Positions 9,001 to 17,530 of a DNA stretch of 32,693 bases are shown piece after piece; within the stretch, counting starts at the first letter, position 1, and each line of letters opens with the position of its first letter. Under the pieces are notes generated by a model. That model was not told where the DNA came from. It saw only the letters and a list, made by a program, of their open reading frames with translations, and ran no database searches. Source of the stretch: Saprospiraceae bacterium (GTDB lineage Bacteria; Bacteroidota; Bacteroidia; Chitinophagales; Saprospiraceae); NCBI GenBank assembly GCA_021604865.1, contig BQJU01000081.1, positions 1-32,693 of the forward strand, written 5' to 3'. The translations under genes were made by a program, and so were the position numbers.

Positions 9001-11386
9001 CGAGTTGACGGCAAACTTTTATCGCCAGTTTGAAAAGGACCGCATGCCTATCCATCCTCTTTGCCAAACGCATTTTCAGCATCAGGCTCCAGTTCGATTT
9101 GGAATTTTCTCACCTGCTGGCAATAATATTCTAACCATACTGGCAGATCATACCGCTAATGTATGGGATCTAGATGGGCAGCTACTTGCGACCTTGGATC
9201 AGCATAAGGCAAAAATTAATACGGCAGTCTTTTCCAGCGATGGCCAAACGATCCTTACCACTTCCGATGACAAAACTGCAAAGTTGTGGACCCTGGAAGG
9301 AGCATTGTTGGCCAATCTTGAACATGCGGAAAGGGTCGTTTCGGCAGCCATTTCTCCTTCCAAACCGTATCTGGTCACAGCCTCTGCCGATCATACGGCC
9401 AAACTGTGGCAGACCACTGGACAGCTAATTGCTACCCTCCCTCATAAAGCCCCGCTGGCTACTGTAATTATTCCAAGTGATGAAGAAATATTGATCACCG
9501 CTTCAGAAGATAATATCCTTAAATTATGGAATACAGAGGGAGAATTGCTCACTGACCTTGCCCTGCATACAGACACCATTAATGCTATAGAAACCAATGC
9601 CTATAACCAATTACAAATACTTACTGCTTCCAGCGACCACACCGCTAAACTCTGGAATGCTGAAGGTGAAATGTTGGCTAATTTCCAGCATAATGCTCCG
9701 GTCAACGTTGCCAGCATGACGATGAATCGCAGTTACATCTTAACAGCTTCTGAAGAGGGCAGTATAAAATTATGGAAAGGGCATGGGACCTATCAATTGG
9801 TTCGTGAACTAAGCTCTCCTGATTCTCCGGTAAAAATGGCGACTTTTATCAATCAGAACTATCATGATATGTCCATCTTAGTCTGCACAAAAAACCACCA
9901 GATAAAGGTGTGGAATCTGAATGGGGAATTGCTCGTCGATTTATCGCACCATAGCGACTTCGCCCCTTCGCTATCAGGATTCCGCAAGAACATATCATCG
10001 GATGGTGATTATATAGCGACGACTACTCCTAAAAACACCGTTCAATTGTGGCACAAAAATGGCAATTACTGTGGAGAGATGAAAGGACATTCCGATGTCA
10101 TTAATTCGGTTTCCTATTCGCCCAACAGCCAGTATATACTCAGCTGTTCGAAAGATAAAAGTGCTAAATTATGGAACCTCGATCAGGGGGAAATTTTAGG
10201 CTATTTCCCGGAAGGGAAAGCTTATTCGCCAAACGGTAAGTATATCTTTACAAAGGAAGGTGATTTGTTGAATATTCAGGGACAAAAATTACACCGTTTT
10301 GGACCGAATCCCGACGGAGCAGTCGCTTTTTCTTCGGATAGTCAATTTCTCCTTTATGTTAAAAAAGAGCAAAATTGCCAATTGTGGAGCATCCCGAAAG
10401 CAAAGATGATCTTTGATTTTCCGGTAGATTGGTATGGGCCAATATCCCTGCGTTTTGTACCTGATAGTAAGTTTTTCCTGGCTAGATACACCAAGCCTGA
10501 GCTAGGAAACATTACTTCACTTTGGGATTTAGAGGGCAAACAAATAGCCACTTTACCAATAGCAGGGCTTAAAGAAATAGCTTTTTCTCCCGACAATCAA
10601 TTTATGCTCAATAAGACTCCGGAACATAGCATTAAAGTATGGAATATAACGGGCGAACTACAGTCCGAATTGAAAGTAGATACACCCATTGTTACTGCCA
10701 CATTTTCCGCGCTTAAAGACCAGCCCAAAATACTGACCATATCAAAGGACAACATCGCTCGTTTGTGGAACCCTAAGGGGGGAATTGAGGCAGAATTTGT
10801 ACATAAAAACAAGATCAACTGGGGTGGCTTCCTTCCTGACAACGGAGGGATTCTGACTTTAAATACGGATTATCTTGAACCAATGCTCCTCCATTATTGG
10901 GACTATAAGGGTCAACTGGTGAAGAAGATGACTTTAGAGGGAGCCAAAGGAGATAGAGATGGCAACGCCCTGGTTATTTCTCCGGGAGGAAATACATTTC
11001 TAACCCTCCCTTTGGGGCTGAATTTTGCCAGAACAGCAAAATTGTGGAACCATCAAGGTGATTTATTAGCGGAAATGAAGCACCCTGCCAATATTCACGC
11101 TGCTCAGTTTGCTCTGGATGACAATTCCATTCTGGTCGACACAGAAAAAGGAGGCTATCTGTGGAACCTCAAAGGGGAGAGCCTGGCAGAACTGATAACT
11201 AGCTACGGAAACGGAACAGCTACTTTTTCACCCAATGGATGGTTTGTAATTACTCAGGAATATAACCATTCCATTAAATTTTGGCCTGTTCCCTCAAAAA
11301 TTTACCAGTACTTTCAGAAAGAAGGTCATTTACCAAAGTTGACCAAAGAAATAGAAGAAAAGTTAGGGATCAATTATGAGCACTGA
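6017..11386 (+). CDS. Caspase-nSTAND NTPase-WD40 protein
   Basis: This 1789-residue cytoplasmic protein has three parts. The N-terminal caspase domain (about 20-355) has His166 in YYAGHG and Cys220 in LDCCFAG. The STAND NTPase (about 365-830) starts with NPYKGLAPYEAEDANLFFGR, typical of nSTAND1, and has a Walker A APSAAGKSS (Lys426; the first Gly of the usual GPSGxGKS is Ala420) and a Walker B MIVIDQFEEF (Asp500). A helical linker (about 840-1010) leads to about 18 WD40-like units (about 1018-1770), each closing with a motif like LWNLDGELLA, enough for two or more beta-propellers. STAND proteins of this type sense a ligand with the repeat region, oligomerise with ATP and activate the effector, so a sensor-driven protease is the predicted role. 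No signal peptide or membrane segment is present. Codon use and base content look like the neighbours. Confidence 0.92.
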   Translation: MPNTQNKNQKSRRQEELGFRQSHAFVIGINEYRGLDANLKTAVKDSVEIAKRLKALQGFDNVLLMNDVGKEQILSLLIWLKNPERPTSLSIQNRLFSSDKSPYSSRISWLKLASELEEKDRAILPNLELIWENGDKKQLKETLYEVETSTIDIQPEDSIVFYYAGHGFPGEIKDGPAGYLTPTDAKNELVQNKSLLPMDEVYTALSELKCKHTLLILDCCFAGKFRFASLSRGRPKPFLMPLYKKRYERYKTSNAWQVLVSAGPEQTAADSAKWAGIRDQSPFAKTLMHALEGKADLHTLGNKSQGDGIITATELFLFVWNEVESITAEQKLQHPGLFPMAQHREGEFIFLNPNISQDQFTFAKDPDKNPYKGLAPYEAEDANLFFGRDLALASLMRMIPLQEKDTPKSEAQPAVIFLTAPSAAGKSSLVRAGLFPSLQKQYGYEELLIFRPAAADQIMGTSIIPDEQEHKGEYQREKWTGFDALVSRLNPDKKQMIVIDQFEEFFTELNAQKERDAFEDNLLAIIENPREKRLQPLVILFTMRSDVEWQMPKTKLGGRRGASEPNYWQTYQIFRLIPMNLDELRQALTGPAWWALHDFKNKINGDFEDDGEELINQILKDVAYAPAALPLLSCLMQRFYEVAKQKQRKQQLIKADYEAEDGVNGVEGALSANAEAFYQKLKNKKALGLVRKIMLRMVNISDAGYMRRKVTYSEPQKVEEGTQSQFLCELDYANDGQLLKTVIDQMEAARILVQGKNHEGIPTVEPAHDALINHWPRCLEWIQETGRENLSLQRQLWQAVLDGKGAKEKKPKLKHQEALAGRDQALSSDFSELWETNPKLLQLIQLVANSAKAYLQKERKNIVKRALPGIPEEEQKTFKAIWADCQKSGNVPDINSLILTGFSGTLLEICLQNGSHWLNKEEAIFIQKSWENRIQDLLKLKRERDQAIRDKNRAEALLMSANLSKLNPIDLPYALQTLKIAIQRTLPDPPVLLYRELTANFYRQFEKDRMPIHPLCQTHFQHQAPVRFGIFSPAGNNILTILADHTANVWDLDGQLLATLDQHKAKINTAVFSSDGQTILTTSDDKTAKLWTLEGALLANLEHAERVVSAAISPSKPYLVTASADHTAKLWQTTGQLIATLPHKAPLATVIIPSDEEILITASEDNILKLWNTEGELLTDLALHTDTINAIETNAYNQLQILTASSDHTAKLWNAEGEMLANFQHNAPVNVASMTMNRSYILTASEEGSIKLWKGHGTYQLVRELSSPDSPVKMATFINQNYHDMSILVCTKNHQIKVWNLNGELLVDLSHHSDFAPSLSGFRKNISSDGDYIATTTPKNTVQLWHKNGNYCGEMKGHSDVINSVSYSPNSQYILSCSKDKSAKLWNLDQGEILGYFPEGKAYSPNGKYIFTKEGDLLNIQGQKLHRFGPNPDGAVAFSSDSQFLLYVKKEQNCQLWSIPKAKMIFDFPVDWYGPISLRFVPDSKFFLARYTKPELGNITSLWDLEGKQIATLPIAGLKEIAFSPDNQFMLNKTPEHSIKVWNITGELQSELKVDTPIVTATFSALKDQPKILTISKDNIARLWNPKGGIEAEFVHKNKINWGGFLPDNGGILTLNTDYLEPMLLHYWDYKGQLVKKMTLEGAKGDRDGNALVISPGGNTFLTLPLGLNFARTAKLWNHQGDLLAEMKHPANIHAAQFALDDNSILVDTEKGGYLWNLKGESLAELITSYGNGTATFSPNGWFVITQEYNHSIKFWPVPSKIYQYFQKEGHLPKLTKEIEEKLGINYEH

Positions 11387-11418
11387 ATTTTAATAAACCC
11401 TGGTACGAAAGAATATAG

Positions 11419-11629
11419 TTGTTTTTGTACGTCTGGGATCAGGTAGAAGGGATCACCTCCGACCGCAAGGTCCAACATACAATGTGGCAGTTAGAAAACA
11501 ACTATTTCGCCCCTTTAACTACCCGTCAAAAAGGCGAAATAGGAATAGACTTGTTTCGATCGGAATCTTCCTGAGGCAGAAGTAAAATCAGCTGCATTCT
11601 CTCCAACCGGGCACTTTATCCTGGTCTAG
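11419..11629 (+). pseudogene. Relic of a second caspase-WD40 gene
   Basis: The frame at 11419-11574 reads LFLYVWDQVEGITSDRKVQ and then runs to TGA. It aligns with LFLFVWNEVESITAEQKLQ near the end of the caspase domain of the gene just upstream. One frame over, at 11576-11629, the sequence reads AEVKSAAFSPTGHFILV and then TAG, which is a typical WD40 strand pattern, also found in the upstream protein. No intact reading frame joins the two, and the whole NTPase part is missing. This is best explained as the decayed, internally deleted remains of a paralogue that once lay in tandem. The remaining bases of 11387-11656 hold nothing else I can name. Confidence 0.72.
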
Positions 11630-11656
11630 TTACCTTGTTTGGAGACTATCTTTCTT

Positions 11657-13198
11657 CTACCCTTTACTTTCCTCCTTTTTTGGCGGTTCCGAGTGACCAT
11701 TTTTTGGTAATTCTACATGGCTCTTGCCATTTCCATCTTTGGCCAGATACTCCGGCAGGTTCAGCCCCGACTGGTTCATGAATTCGCTCAGTGCAGGAAT
11801 GGATTTAAACAATCCGCTCAGAAAGCCAGAGGTGCTGTTGCCATCACCACCATCAAAGACCGTTACCTTATCGAATTTGATATTTTTAATGGCGTCTGCC
11901 TGCACCTTAGCCAATTCAGGGATCTTATCCACCAATAAAAGTCCGATGGCTGCCTGTGCATTACCACCAGCGGCATTCACCAGTTTTTGGAAGCCTGTAG
12001 CCTGGGCATCCAGTACTTTACGTATCCCTTCTGCTTCCGCCTGGTAATGAGCCATTACGGCCGCCGCTTCTCCTTCAGCAACCTTGCGTTTTTGTTCTGC
12101 CTCCGCTTCTGCTGCAATAATAGTCTTTTCCTTTTCGATCTGGGATTGCACCACTTCATTAGCTCTGCGAGCGGCAAGTTCCCGTTCCTTGCGGGCTTCT
12201 TCGGCATCCTTCTGAGCCAAGTAGGCAGCTTTCTGAGCTTCAGCCTCAGTAGTTTTCTCGGCTACTTCAGCATTTTTATTAGCTTCGGCTACCTGTTGTC
12301 GGCGACCGGTATCTGAAAGGGCGATCTGGATATCAGCCAGATTTTTGCCTTTGATGGCGTCAGCCTGGGCGTTCTTTTCACCAATTTCGGCAGCGGAGTC
12401 GGCGGCGGCCACCTGCGTGCGCCGTTCCTTATCAGCTTCGGCCTGACCAATGGCACCCGTGCGCTCTTCTTTGGCCACTTTTACCTTGGCGTCGTTGATG
12501 GCCTTTGCAGCAGCCTCCTGCCCCAGGGCTTTGATATAGCCGGATTCATCATGAATGTCCGTAACGTTGACGTTAATCAGTGAAAGCCCTATTTTGTGGA
12601 GCTCATCCCCTACGTGTTCGTAAACCGAAGTGACAAACTTATCGCGATCGGAGTTCAATTCTTCAATGTCCATATTGGCGATTACCAGACGCATCTGGCC
12701 CATAATAATGTCGTGCGCCAGCGACCGGATCGAATCCTTAGGCATGCCCAATAAACGTTCCGCAGCCGCCCGCATGAGGGTCGCCTCATTGCCTATAGCT
12801 ACTGTAAACTGCGCAGGGACAGATACCCGAATATTTTGCTTGGACAGGGCATCCTGCAGGTTCACATCAATAGACATTGGTTGCAGATCGAGGTATTGAT
12901 AATCCTGGATGACCGGCCAGACAAAAGCCGCTCCACCGTGGATACAATTAGCACTACCCTTTCCCGTTTTACCATAGATCACCAGAATCTTATCAGAAGG
13001 ACACCGTCGATAACGGGAAATAAAGAACCACATCAACATCAGGAAAATGGCAATGACCATTATGACAGGTAGTGCAATAGACATGCCGCTCCCCATAATT
13101 CCCTCATCAAACTGAGCCAATAAAGGGGTAGACAAGAATAGGATCAATGCCAACATTAGCAATCTGGATCCCAAAGTATTAAAATTACGAAGTATCAT
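11657..13198 (-). CDS. Flotillin-like SPFH-domain membrane scaffold protein
   Basis: The 513-residue protein has an N-terminal hydrophobic stretch at about 11-29 (signal-like, ending in STPLLAQ) and a clear membrane segment at about 41-62. An SPFH/band 7 domain follows (about 68-250; PSDKILVIYGKTGKG, VSVPAQFTVAIG). A long Ala/Glu/Lys-rich coiled coil (about 250-400) has repeated EAE- and AEAQK-like runs, and the C-terminal tail ends in a charged Lys/Glu-rich stretch. This is the layout of FloT/YqiK flotillins, which organise ordered membrane domains. It lies 12 nt behind the NfeD-like gene, the standard flotillin partner. The charged tail is longer than in FloA-type proteins, favouring the FloT/YqiK type. 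Confidence 0.9.
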   Translation of the reverse strand: MILRNFNTLGSRLLMLALILFLSTPLLAQFDEGIMGSGMSIALPVIMVIAIFLMLMWFFISRYRRCPSDKILVIYGKTGKGSANCIHGGAAFVWPVIQDYQYLDLQPMSIDVNLQDALSKQNIRVSVPAQFTVAIGNEATLMRAAAERLLGMPKDSIRSLAHDIIMGQMRLVIANMDIEELNSDRDKFVTSVYEHVGDELHKIGLSLINVNVTDIHDESGYIKALGQEAAAKAINDAKVKVAKEERTGAIGQAEADKERRTQVAAADSAAEIGEKNAQADAIKGKNLADIQIALSDTGRRQQVAEANKNAEVAEKTTEAEAQKAAYLAQKDAEEARKERELAARRANEVVQSQIEKEKTIIAAEAEAEQKRKVAEGEAAAVMAHYQAEAEGIRKVLDAQATGFQKLVNAAGGNAQAAIGLLLVDKIPELAKVQADAIKNIKFDKVTVFDGGDGNSTSGFLSGLFKSIPALSEFMNQSGLNLPEYLAKDGNGKSHVELPKNGHSEPPKKEESKG

Positions 13199-13210
13199 GA
13201 TTTTGTTTTT

Positions 13211-13777
13211 TTATGATTCATAAGGGGCAACAATGACATAGTCTTCTTTAGCTTCCACTATCAATACCTTTTCACGGGTGCCAAAGGACCGACCATTGTC
13301 TGACCTGGCGGCCATCTCTCTGGTGGCGTTATCAATCTGTACCGTAATTATCCCTTTGCCATCCGCAGGAATAGGCACATATACACTCCCCACTTTACCT
13401 TCAGCCTGCCAGAGTTGCCAATTGCCTTCCTCCTGATTTCTCAACAGCCAACGGAAAAACCAGGTAAGCAGGATGACGGCTACCGCTCCTGCAATAACCG
13501 ACGAAATAATGACTAAAGTCCACGACCAGGAAGTATTCAGAAAAATAGCCCGGGCAGTAAAGGCACCGACAGAGATAAAAGTAAGCATCGTCTTGAGCAG
13601 GCCAAGTCCGGCATCAGCAGCGCTGCCATCAGAATGGCCATCCATATCGCTGCCAGTATCAACATCAACGTCGCCGCCAATGTCCATGCTGCCGAAAATA
13701 GAGAGCAAAAGCAAAAAGATCAGAAGCCCCCCAGCTGTCGTACCAACCCAGAATAATATATTAAGTACATCTTGCAT
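13211..13777 (-). CDS. NfeD-like membrane protein with OB-fold domain
   Basis: The 188-residue product has an N-terminal membrane segment (about 7-28), an Asp/Gly/Ser-rich loop (about 31-54), two more hydrophobic segments (about 60-82 and 86-112), and a soluble C-terminal part from about 118 (EGKVGSVYVPIPADGKG, then LIVEAKEDYVIVAP) that fits a small OB-fold domain. This is the arrangement of short NfeD/YuaF proteins, which pair with flotillins. The 12-nt gap to the flotillin gene supports a two-gene operon. Position 13778-13911, between this gene and the XdhC stop, is spacer; it may hold its promoter, but no convincing -33/-7 pair was found. Confidence 0.8.
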   Translation of the reverse strand: MQDVLNILFWVGTTAGGLLIFLLLLSIFGSMDIGGDVDVDTGSDMDGHSDGSAADAGLGLLKTMLTFISVGAFTARAIFLNTSWSWTLVIISSVIAGAVAVILLTWFFRWLLRNQEEGNWQLWQAEGKVGSVYVPIPADGKGIITVQIDNATREMAARSDNGRSFGTREKVLIVEAKEDYVIVAPYES

Positions 13778-13911
13778 TTGAAATGGTCTTTAGAGCATGC
13801 TTGAGGTAAACATATTAGGCTTGAATTTCTATGCCCCCTTTACTAATTCTAAATATCGGTCTTTTAATTCGATTTTGCAAACCTGATTGACGAGTGAGTA
13901 GATTTCTTCGA

Positions 13912-14892
13912 CTAAGCAGTCAACACAAACTTAGCAGGATTTGCTTCAAATTGATCCTTACAGCCATCACAACAGAAATAAACCTTTTCACCTGCATAAT
14001 CGAGTATGTGTTTGGCTGTAGCCTTATCAATAGGGATGCCGCAAACGGGATTGATATAAAGATTATTAGACGCTGTTGTACCATTAATTTCAGTAACAAA
14101 GGTCTGGAAACCACGTGCTTCGCTACGATTGATCTGGATGATTTCCGCCAAAATACTGATAGCCACCTCCTCGGGGAGTTTGGCGTTTATATCGAGACCT
14201 GCTGGAGATTTGATGCGATCCAATTGTTCCGTTTTAATGCCGGATTCCTGCAACTGAGCAAAGAGTTTATCGCGTTTTTTACGACTAGCAACAAAGGCGA
14301 TATAAGGGCGTTCAGCCTTTAACGCCTCACTAAGTGCTGCTTCATCCTGCTCTCCTTGTGTCGCAATCACCAGGAAAGTAAATGGGCTGAAGGATACCCC
14401 CGAAAGGTCCATTTTTGTATATAATTCATCTACCTTTTCAAAAGTATCTATTCCCGCCCCCGGAGCAACGGCAGTGACCATATAATCCATGGCATGCCCC
14501 AAGCGAACGAGGGATTGTGCGATCGCCGATTTACCGATGACTACGAGATGTGCGCGAGGCAATATGGGTTCAATAAATACTTCCACCGTACCCCCACTAT
14601 GGCAGGTCATTTTATAGGCCGTTACCCCTGATGTTGGTTCGGCATCTGCTTCCGGAGTGACCCTTACCAAACGTGGCATGCCTTCCTGCATCGCTTTTTC
14701 GGCCTCACTGAGGATGATTGACCGGGTGCAACCTCCACCTACCCACCCCCAAATTTCTCCGTATTTGTTGATGATGGCTTTGTCGCCTGATTTTCCGGAA
14801 CTAGGCTCCTCACGCCTTACTACAATGGCTGTGGCAAAGGGCTCGTTCTTTTTTCTCAGATCTTCAGCTTTTTTATAAAATTCATCAAACAT
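13912..14892 (-). CDS. XdhC/CoxF-family maturation factor fused to a YHS metal-binding domain
   Basis: The 326-residue protein has the XdhC/CoxI N-terminal domain (about 10-110, with GWVGGGCTRSII), then the XdhC C-terminal Rossmann-like domain (about 112-260, HLVVIGKSAIAQSL and KSPAGLDINAKLPEEVA). Members of this family help insert or sulfurate the molybdenum cofactor of xanthine-dehydrogenase-type enzymes. Residues about 278-324 form a YHS domain with Cys284 in NPVCG and Cys307, Cys308 and Cys311 in FCCDGC, a metal-binding pattern. Most XdhC proteins lack it. The gene is the last of the cox cluster, 33 nt behind coxE. It corresponds in position to coxF/coxI-type accessory genes; I give no symbol because the two are hard to tell apart. 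Confidence 0.85.
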   Translation of the reverse strand: MFDEFYKKAEDLRKKNEPFATAIVVRREEPSSGKSGDKAIINKYGEIWGWVGGGCTRSIILSEAEKAMQEGMPRLVRVTPEADAEPTSGVTAYKMTCHSGGTVEVFIEPILPRAHLVVIGKSAIAQSLVRLGHAMDYMVTAVAPGAGIDTFEKVDELYTKMDLSGVSFSPFTFLVIATQGEQDEAALSEALKAERPYIAFVASRKKRDKLFAQLQESGIKTEQLDRIKSPAGLDINAKLPEEVAISILAEIIQINRSEARGFQTFVTEINGTTASNNLYINPVCGIPIDKATAKHILDYAGEKVYFCCDGCKDQFEANPAKFVLTA

Positions 14893-14925
14893 GGGTCGTA
14901 AATTTTAAGATTCCTAGACCAGTTC

Positions 14926-16044
14926 TCACACAAGGAGATTTTCTAATTCCAACAAACTATTCAAATTATGAGCCGAGCTAAAATCATCTACAAAAGGCAT
15001 TGCTGCTGCCATTCCCCTGGCAGTAGGTTCGTATCCTTTCATGCCTTTAAGCGGATTCAACCAGACGAGTCTTTTAGCGCGAGCTTTGATTATTGCCAGC
15101 TCTTTTCCTAGCAATTCAGGCTCTCCGGTATCCAGTCCATCACTTAGCAGGATGACCATCGTTTGGCCATTTAGCATCCTTTTGGCATGTTGATCATTAA
15201 ACTCTTGCAAACACGCCCCTATTCGCGTGCCACTCGACCAATGATCTGCCTTATCAGTAAGTGCTTCCAATGTTAGATCCAATCTTCCCGGCTTAAGCAC
15301 ATCCGTGATGCGACGAAGTCTGGTACTAAACGTAAAAGCTTCCAAGTGTTGGAAATGGGCTTTAAGTGCATAGATGAATCGCAGCAGAAAAAAACTGTAT
15401 TTGTCCATTGATCCGCTCACATCAAGCAAAATAACCAGGCGCCATTTTCGGGGTCTTTTATCATTTAATACCAGTTGAATGGGTTCTCCCCCCTGGGTGA
15501 TGTTCCGGCGAATAGTTCGGCGAATGTTCACTTGTCCTTTTATGTTTGACTGCCGCATCCGTCGCCGTAGTCGCAGTCCCATCTCCCGCCAGAGTTGTTC
15601 CGCCAATTTTTCCAGTTCCTCACTTTCCATTTCCGTTAAGGTGGAAAAATCCGTCTTCCTAAGTCGCTCCTGAGCATAGGCACCAGTCACCTTTTTTCCT
15701 TCCTCCTCGGTTTCTTTTGCTTCAGTTCCCTTACCCAACATAATCAGAGAACCCGGCTTTTTCCGGGTAATGCGGCCTCTGATCGTTATTTTATGTTTGG
15801 CTCTTTTACCCTCACTTTTTGTGCCCCAATAATCGTCAAATAATTGATCGAACAGGGTTACTTCTTCAAGAGAAGTACAGAATAAGGCTCTCAGGGCATA
15901 CCGAAAGGTGTTTTCTTTGTGAATGATGCCAAAACCGGCAGCACTCAAGGCGTCAAGGGTCTCCTGTGTACCAATATTCAAACCATTCGCCCTGCCCTGT
16001 CGGGCAAACGCTAAGATAGCTTGGGTAAAGGCTCGGCTTTCCAT
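14926..16044 (-). CDS. coxE: CoxE-like von Willebrand factor A protein
   Basis: The 372-residue soluble protein has a basic, Arg-rich middle (about 155-200) and a VWA domain in its second half with an intact MIDAS motif DVSGSMDKYS (Asp208, Ser210, Ser212). This matches the VWA_CoxE family. CoxE works with the MoxR-type ATPase CoxD in post-translational maturation of the CO dehydrogenase active site. The start codon lies 2 nt after the coxD stop, so translation is likely coupled. No signal peptide is present, which fits a cytoplasmic maturation role. The final residues are LLELENLLV. Confidence 0.87.
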   Translation of the reverse strand: MESRAFTQAILAFARQGRANGLNIGTQETLDALSAAGFGIIHKENTFRYALRALFCTSLEEVTLFDQLFDDYWGTKSEGKRAKHKITIRGRITRKKPGSLIMLGKGTEAKETEEEGKKVTGAYAQERLRKTDFSTLTEMESEELEKLAEQLWREMGLRLRRRMRQSNIKGQVNIRRTIRRNITQGGEPIQLVLNDKRPRKWRLVILLDVSGSMDKYSFFLLRFIYALKAHFQHLEAFTFSTRLRRITDVLKPGRLDLTLEALTDKADHWSSGTRIGACLQEFNDQHAKRMLNGQTMVILLSDGLDTGEPELLGKELAIIKARAKRLVWLNPLKGMKGYEPTARGMAAAMPFVDDFSSAHNLNSLLELENLLV

Positions 16045-16046
16045 GC

Positions 16047-16934
16047 TCAGGCATTTAAACTTTCCAACAATTTCTCCATGCCTTCCGTTTTAATGAAAGC
16101 GATATCTTCAGTGGATTTTAATACACAACCCAGGGTTTTTTCTATCGCTTTTTCATCAATGGAATCATAACCAAGCGCCAGAAGTGACATAGCCCAATCG
16201 AGGGTTTCTGCAATGCCCGGTGTTTTGGATAATCGCTGTTGTCGGAGCGACTGGACGAGCTGAACTACCTGCTTTGCTAGTTTCTGTTCAATGTCTGGCA
16301 ACTTCTTGCTGACTATCTGTAACTCCATTTCCAGCTGTGGGTAATGCATCCAATGGTATAGACATCGCCGCTTGAGGGCATCCCCTAATTCCCGGGTTCG
16401 GTTAGACGTAAGGATAACATAAGGTTTGTGTTTTGCCCGGATCGTTCCCAGTTCAGGAATGCTGATTTGGTAGACAGAAAGTAATTCCAACAAGAAGGCT
16501 TCAAATTCTTCATCAGCACGGTCAATCTCATCGATCAACAGCACCGGTGAGCTTTCTAATGAGGTAATGGCCTGTAATAAAGGGCGTTCCAACAAGTAGT
16601 CGGCACCAAAAATATGCTGCTCCTTTTCATTTGCCGAAAGGCCACTATTTTCCTGGATTTTTATACCCAGTAATTGTTTTTGATAATTCCATTCGTAAAT
16701 GGCGGTATTCACATCCAGGCCTTCATAACATTGCAGGCGGATCAGTTTGGTATTTAAAAAACCGGCCAGCATATTGGCAACCTCCGTTTTCCCTACACCG
16801 GGATGGCCTTCCAGCAATAACGGTTTATGTAGGCGGGTCATCAAAAAAATAAGCGTCGCCAATTCTTCTCCTGCTACATATCCCAACTGGTCAAAGCCTT
16901 GAATGATTGCTTTTGTGTCCGGTTTATTATTCAT
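16047..16934 (-). CDS. coxD: CoxD-like MoxR-family AAA+ ATPase
   Basis: The 295-residue protein has Walker A GHPGVGKT at 43-50, Walker B VLLIDEID at 131-138, a sensor-like LTSNRTRELGDALKRRC stretch and the helical lid of MoxR ATPases. Its length equals that known for CoxD of the carboxidotrophic model organism Oligotropha (Afipia) carboxidovorans. CoxD is described as an AAA+ chaperone that helps build the sulfur- and copper-containing active site of CO dehydrogenase. The start overlaps the coxG stop by 4 nt (16931-16934), and coxE follows after 2 nt. A free-standing MoxR of another system is possible from sequence alone, but the neighbours argue for CoxD. Confidence 0.88.
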   Translation of the reverse strand: MNNKPDTKAIIQGFDQLGYVAGEELATLIFLMTRLHKPLLLEGHPGVGKTEVANMLAGFLNTKLIRLQCYEGLDVNTAIYEWNYQKQLLGIKIQENSGLSANEKEQHIFGADYLLERPLLQAITSLESSPVLLIDEIDRADEEFEAFLLELLSVYQISIPELGTIRAKHKPYVILTSNRTRELGDALKRRCLYHWMHYPQLEMELQIVSKKLPDIEQKLAKQVVQLVQSLRQQRLSKTPGIAETLDWAMSLLALGYDSIDEKAIEKTLGCVLKSTEDIAFIKTEGMEKLLESLNA

Positions 16935-17530
16935 GACTCGCTGGCATCTTTATCATTCCCTGCTTCCTTATTGCCTTTAAAGAGTCCGTCAATTTTACTT
17001 TTGACGACAGCGCCCATTAAAGAAACACCATCGATCGAGTTATCTTTTTTTTCTGACGGATCTTCTGTCTGCCCACTGATGTTTAATTTGTCCTTAAAAT
17101 TGCTGACAAACTGTTTGATCATCTGTTCCGACACATCGGTAATCAGCCGTGATCCAAACTGAGCGAGCATACCGGTGACACTAACCTCCATACTGTTAAA
17201 AACCTCTGTTCCCCCACCCTCTTTTGCTTTAAGTTTCCCATTCATCACCATGTCGGCGCTTCCCTTGCCTTTGGAATCCAAGCCTCTTCCGGACAGTACC
17301 ATATTGTAATCTTCCTGGTTCAACTCTTTGATTGAAATTTCACCGTTGTATTTGACTGCCACAGGGCCAAATTTCATGGATACCAATCCTTTGTAGGTCT
17401 GATCATCTACCTTTTCCGTAAGGGTGGCACCAGGCACACAGGTAGCGATTTTTTCAGGATTGCTCAGGAAGGCCCAAACCTGATCGATTGGATGTTCTAC
17501 CTCAAAAGTTTTTTCTATGGTTGTTTTCAT
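16931..17530 (-). CDS. coxG: CoxG-like SRPBCC protein (CO dehydrogenase membrane-recruitment subunit)
   Basis: The 199-residue protein starts MKTTIEKTFEVEHPIDQVW and reads through as a single SRPBCC/CoxG domain to about 150 (PEKIATCVPGATL, VSMKFGPVAVKYNGEISI, GMLAQFGSRLI), followed by a charged, low-complexity tail. CoxG proteins are needed to attach CO dehydrogenase to the cytoplasmic membrane and are thought to carry quinone. In the classic Oligotropha cluster coxG comes after coxF; here it follows coxL directly. A 129-bp spacer with a strong hairpin separates it from coxL. Confidence 0.85.
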   Translation of the reverse strand: MKTTIEKTFEVEHPIDQVWAFLSNPEKIATCVPGATLTEKVDDQTYKGLVSMKFGPVAVKYNGEISIKELNQEDYNMVLSGRGLDSKGKGSADMVMNGKLKAKEGGGTEVFNSMEVSVTGMLAQFGSRLITDVSEQMIKQFVSNFKDKLNISGQTEDPSEKKDNSIDGVSLMGAVVKSKIDGLFKGNKEAGNDKDASES

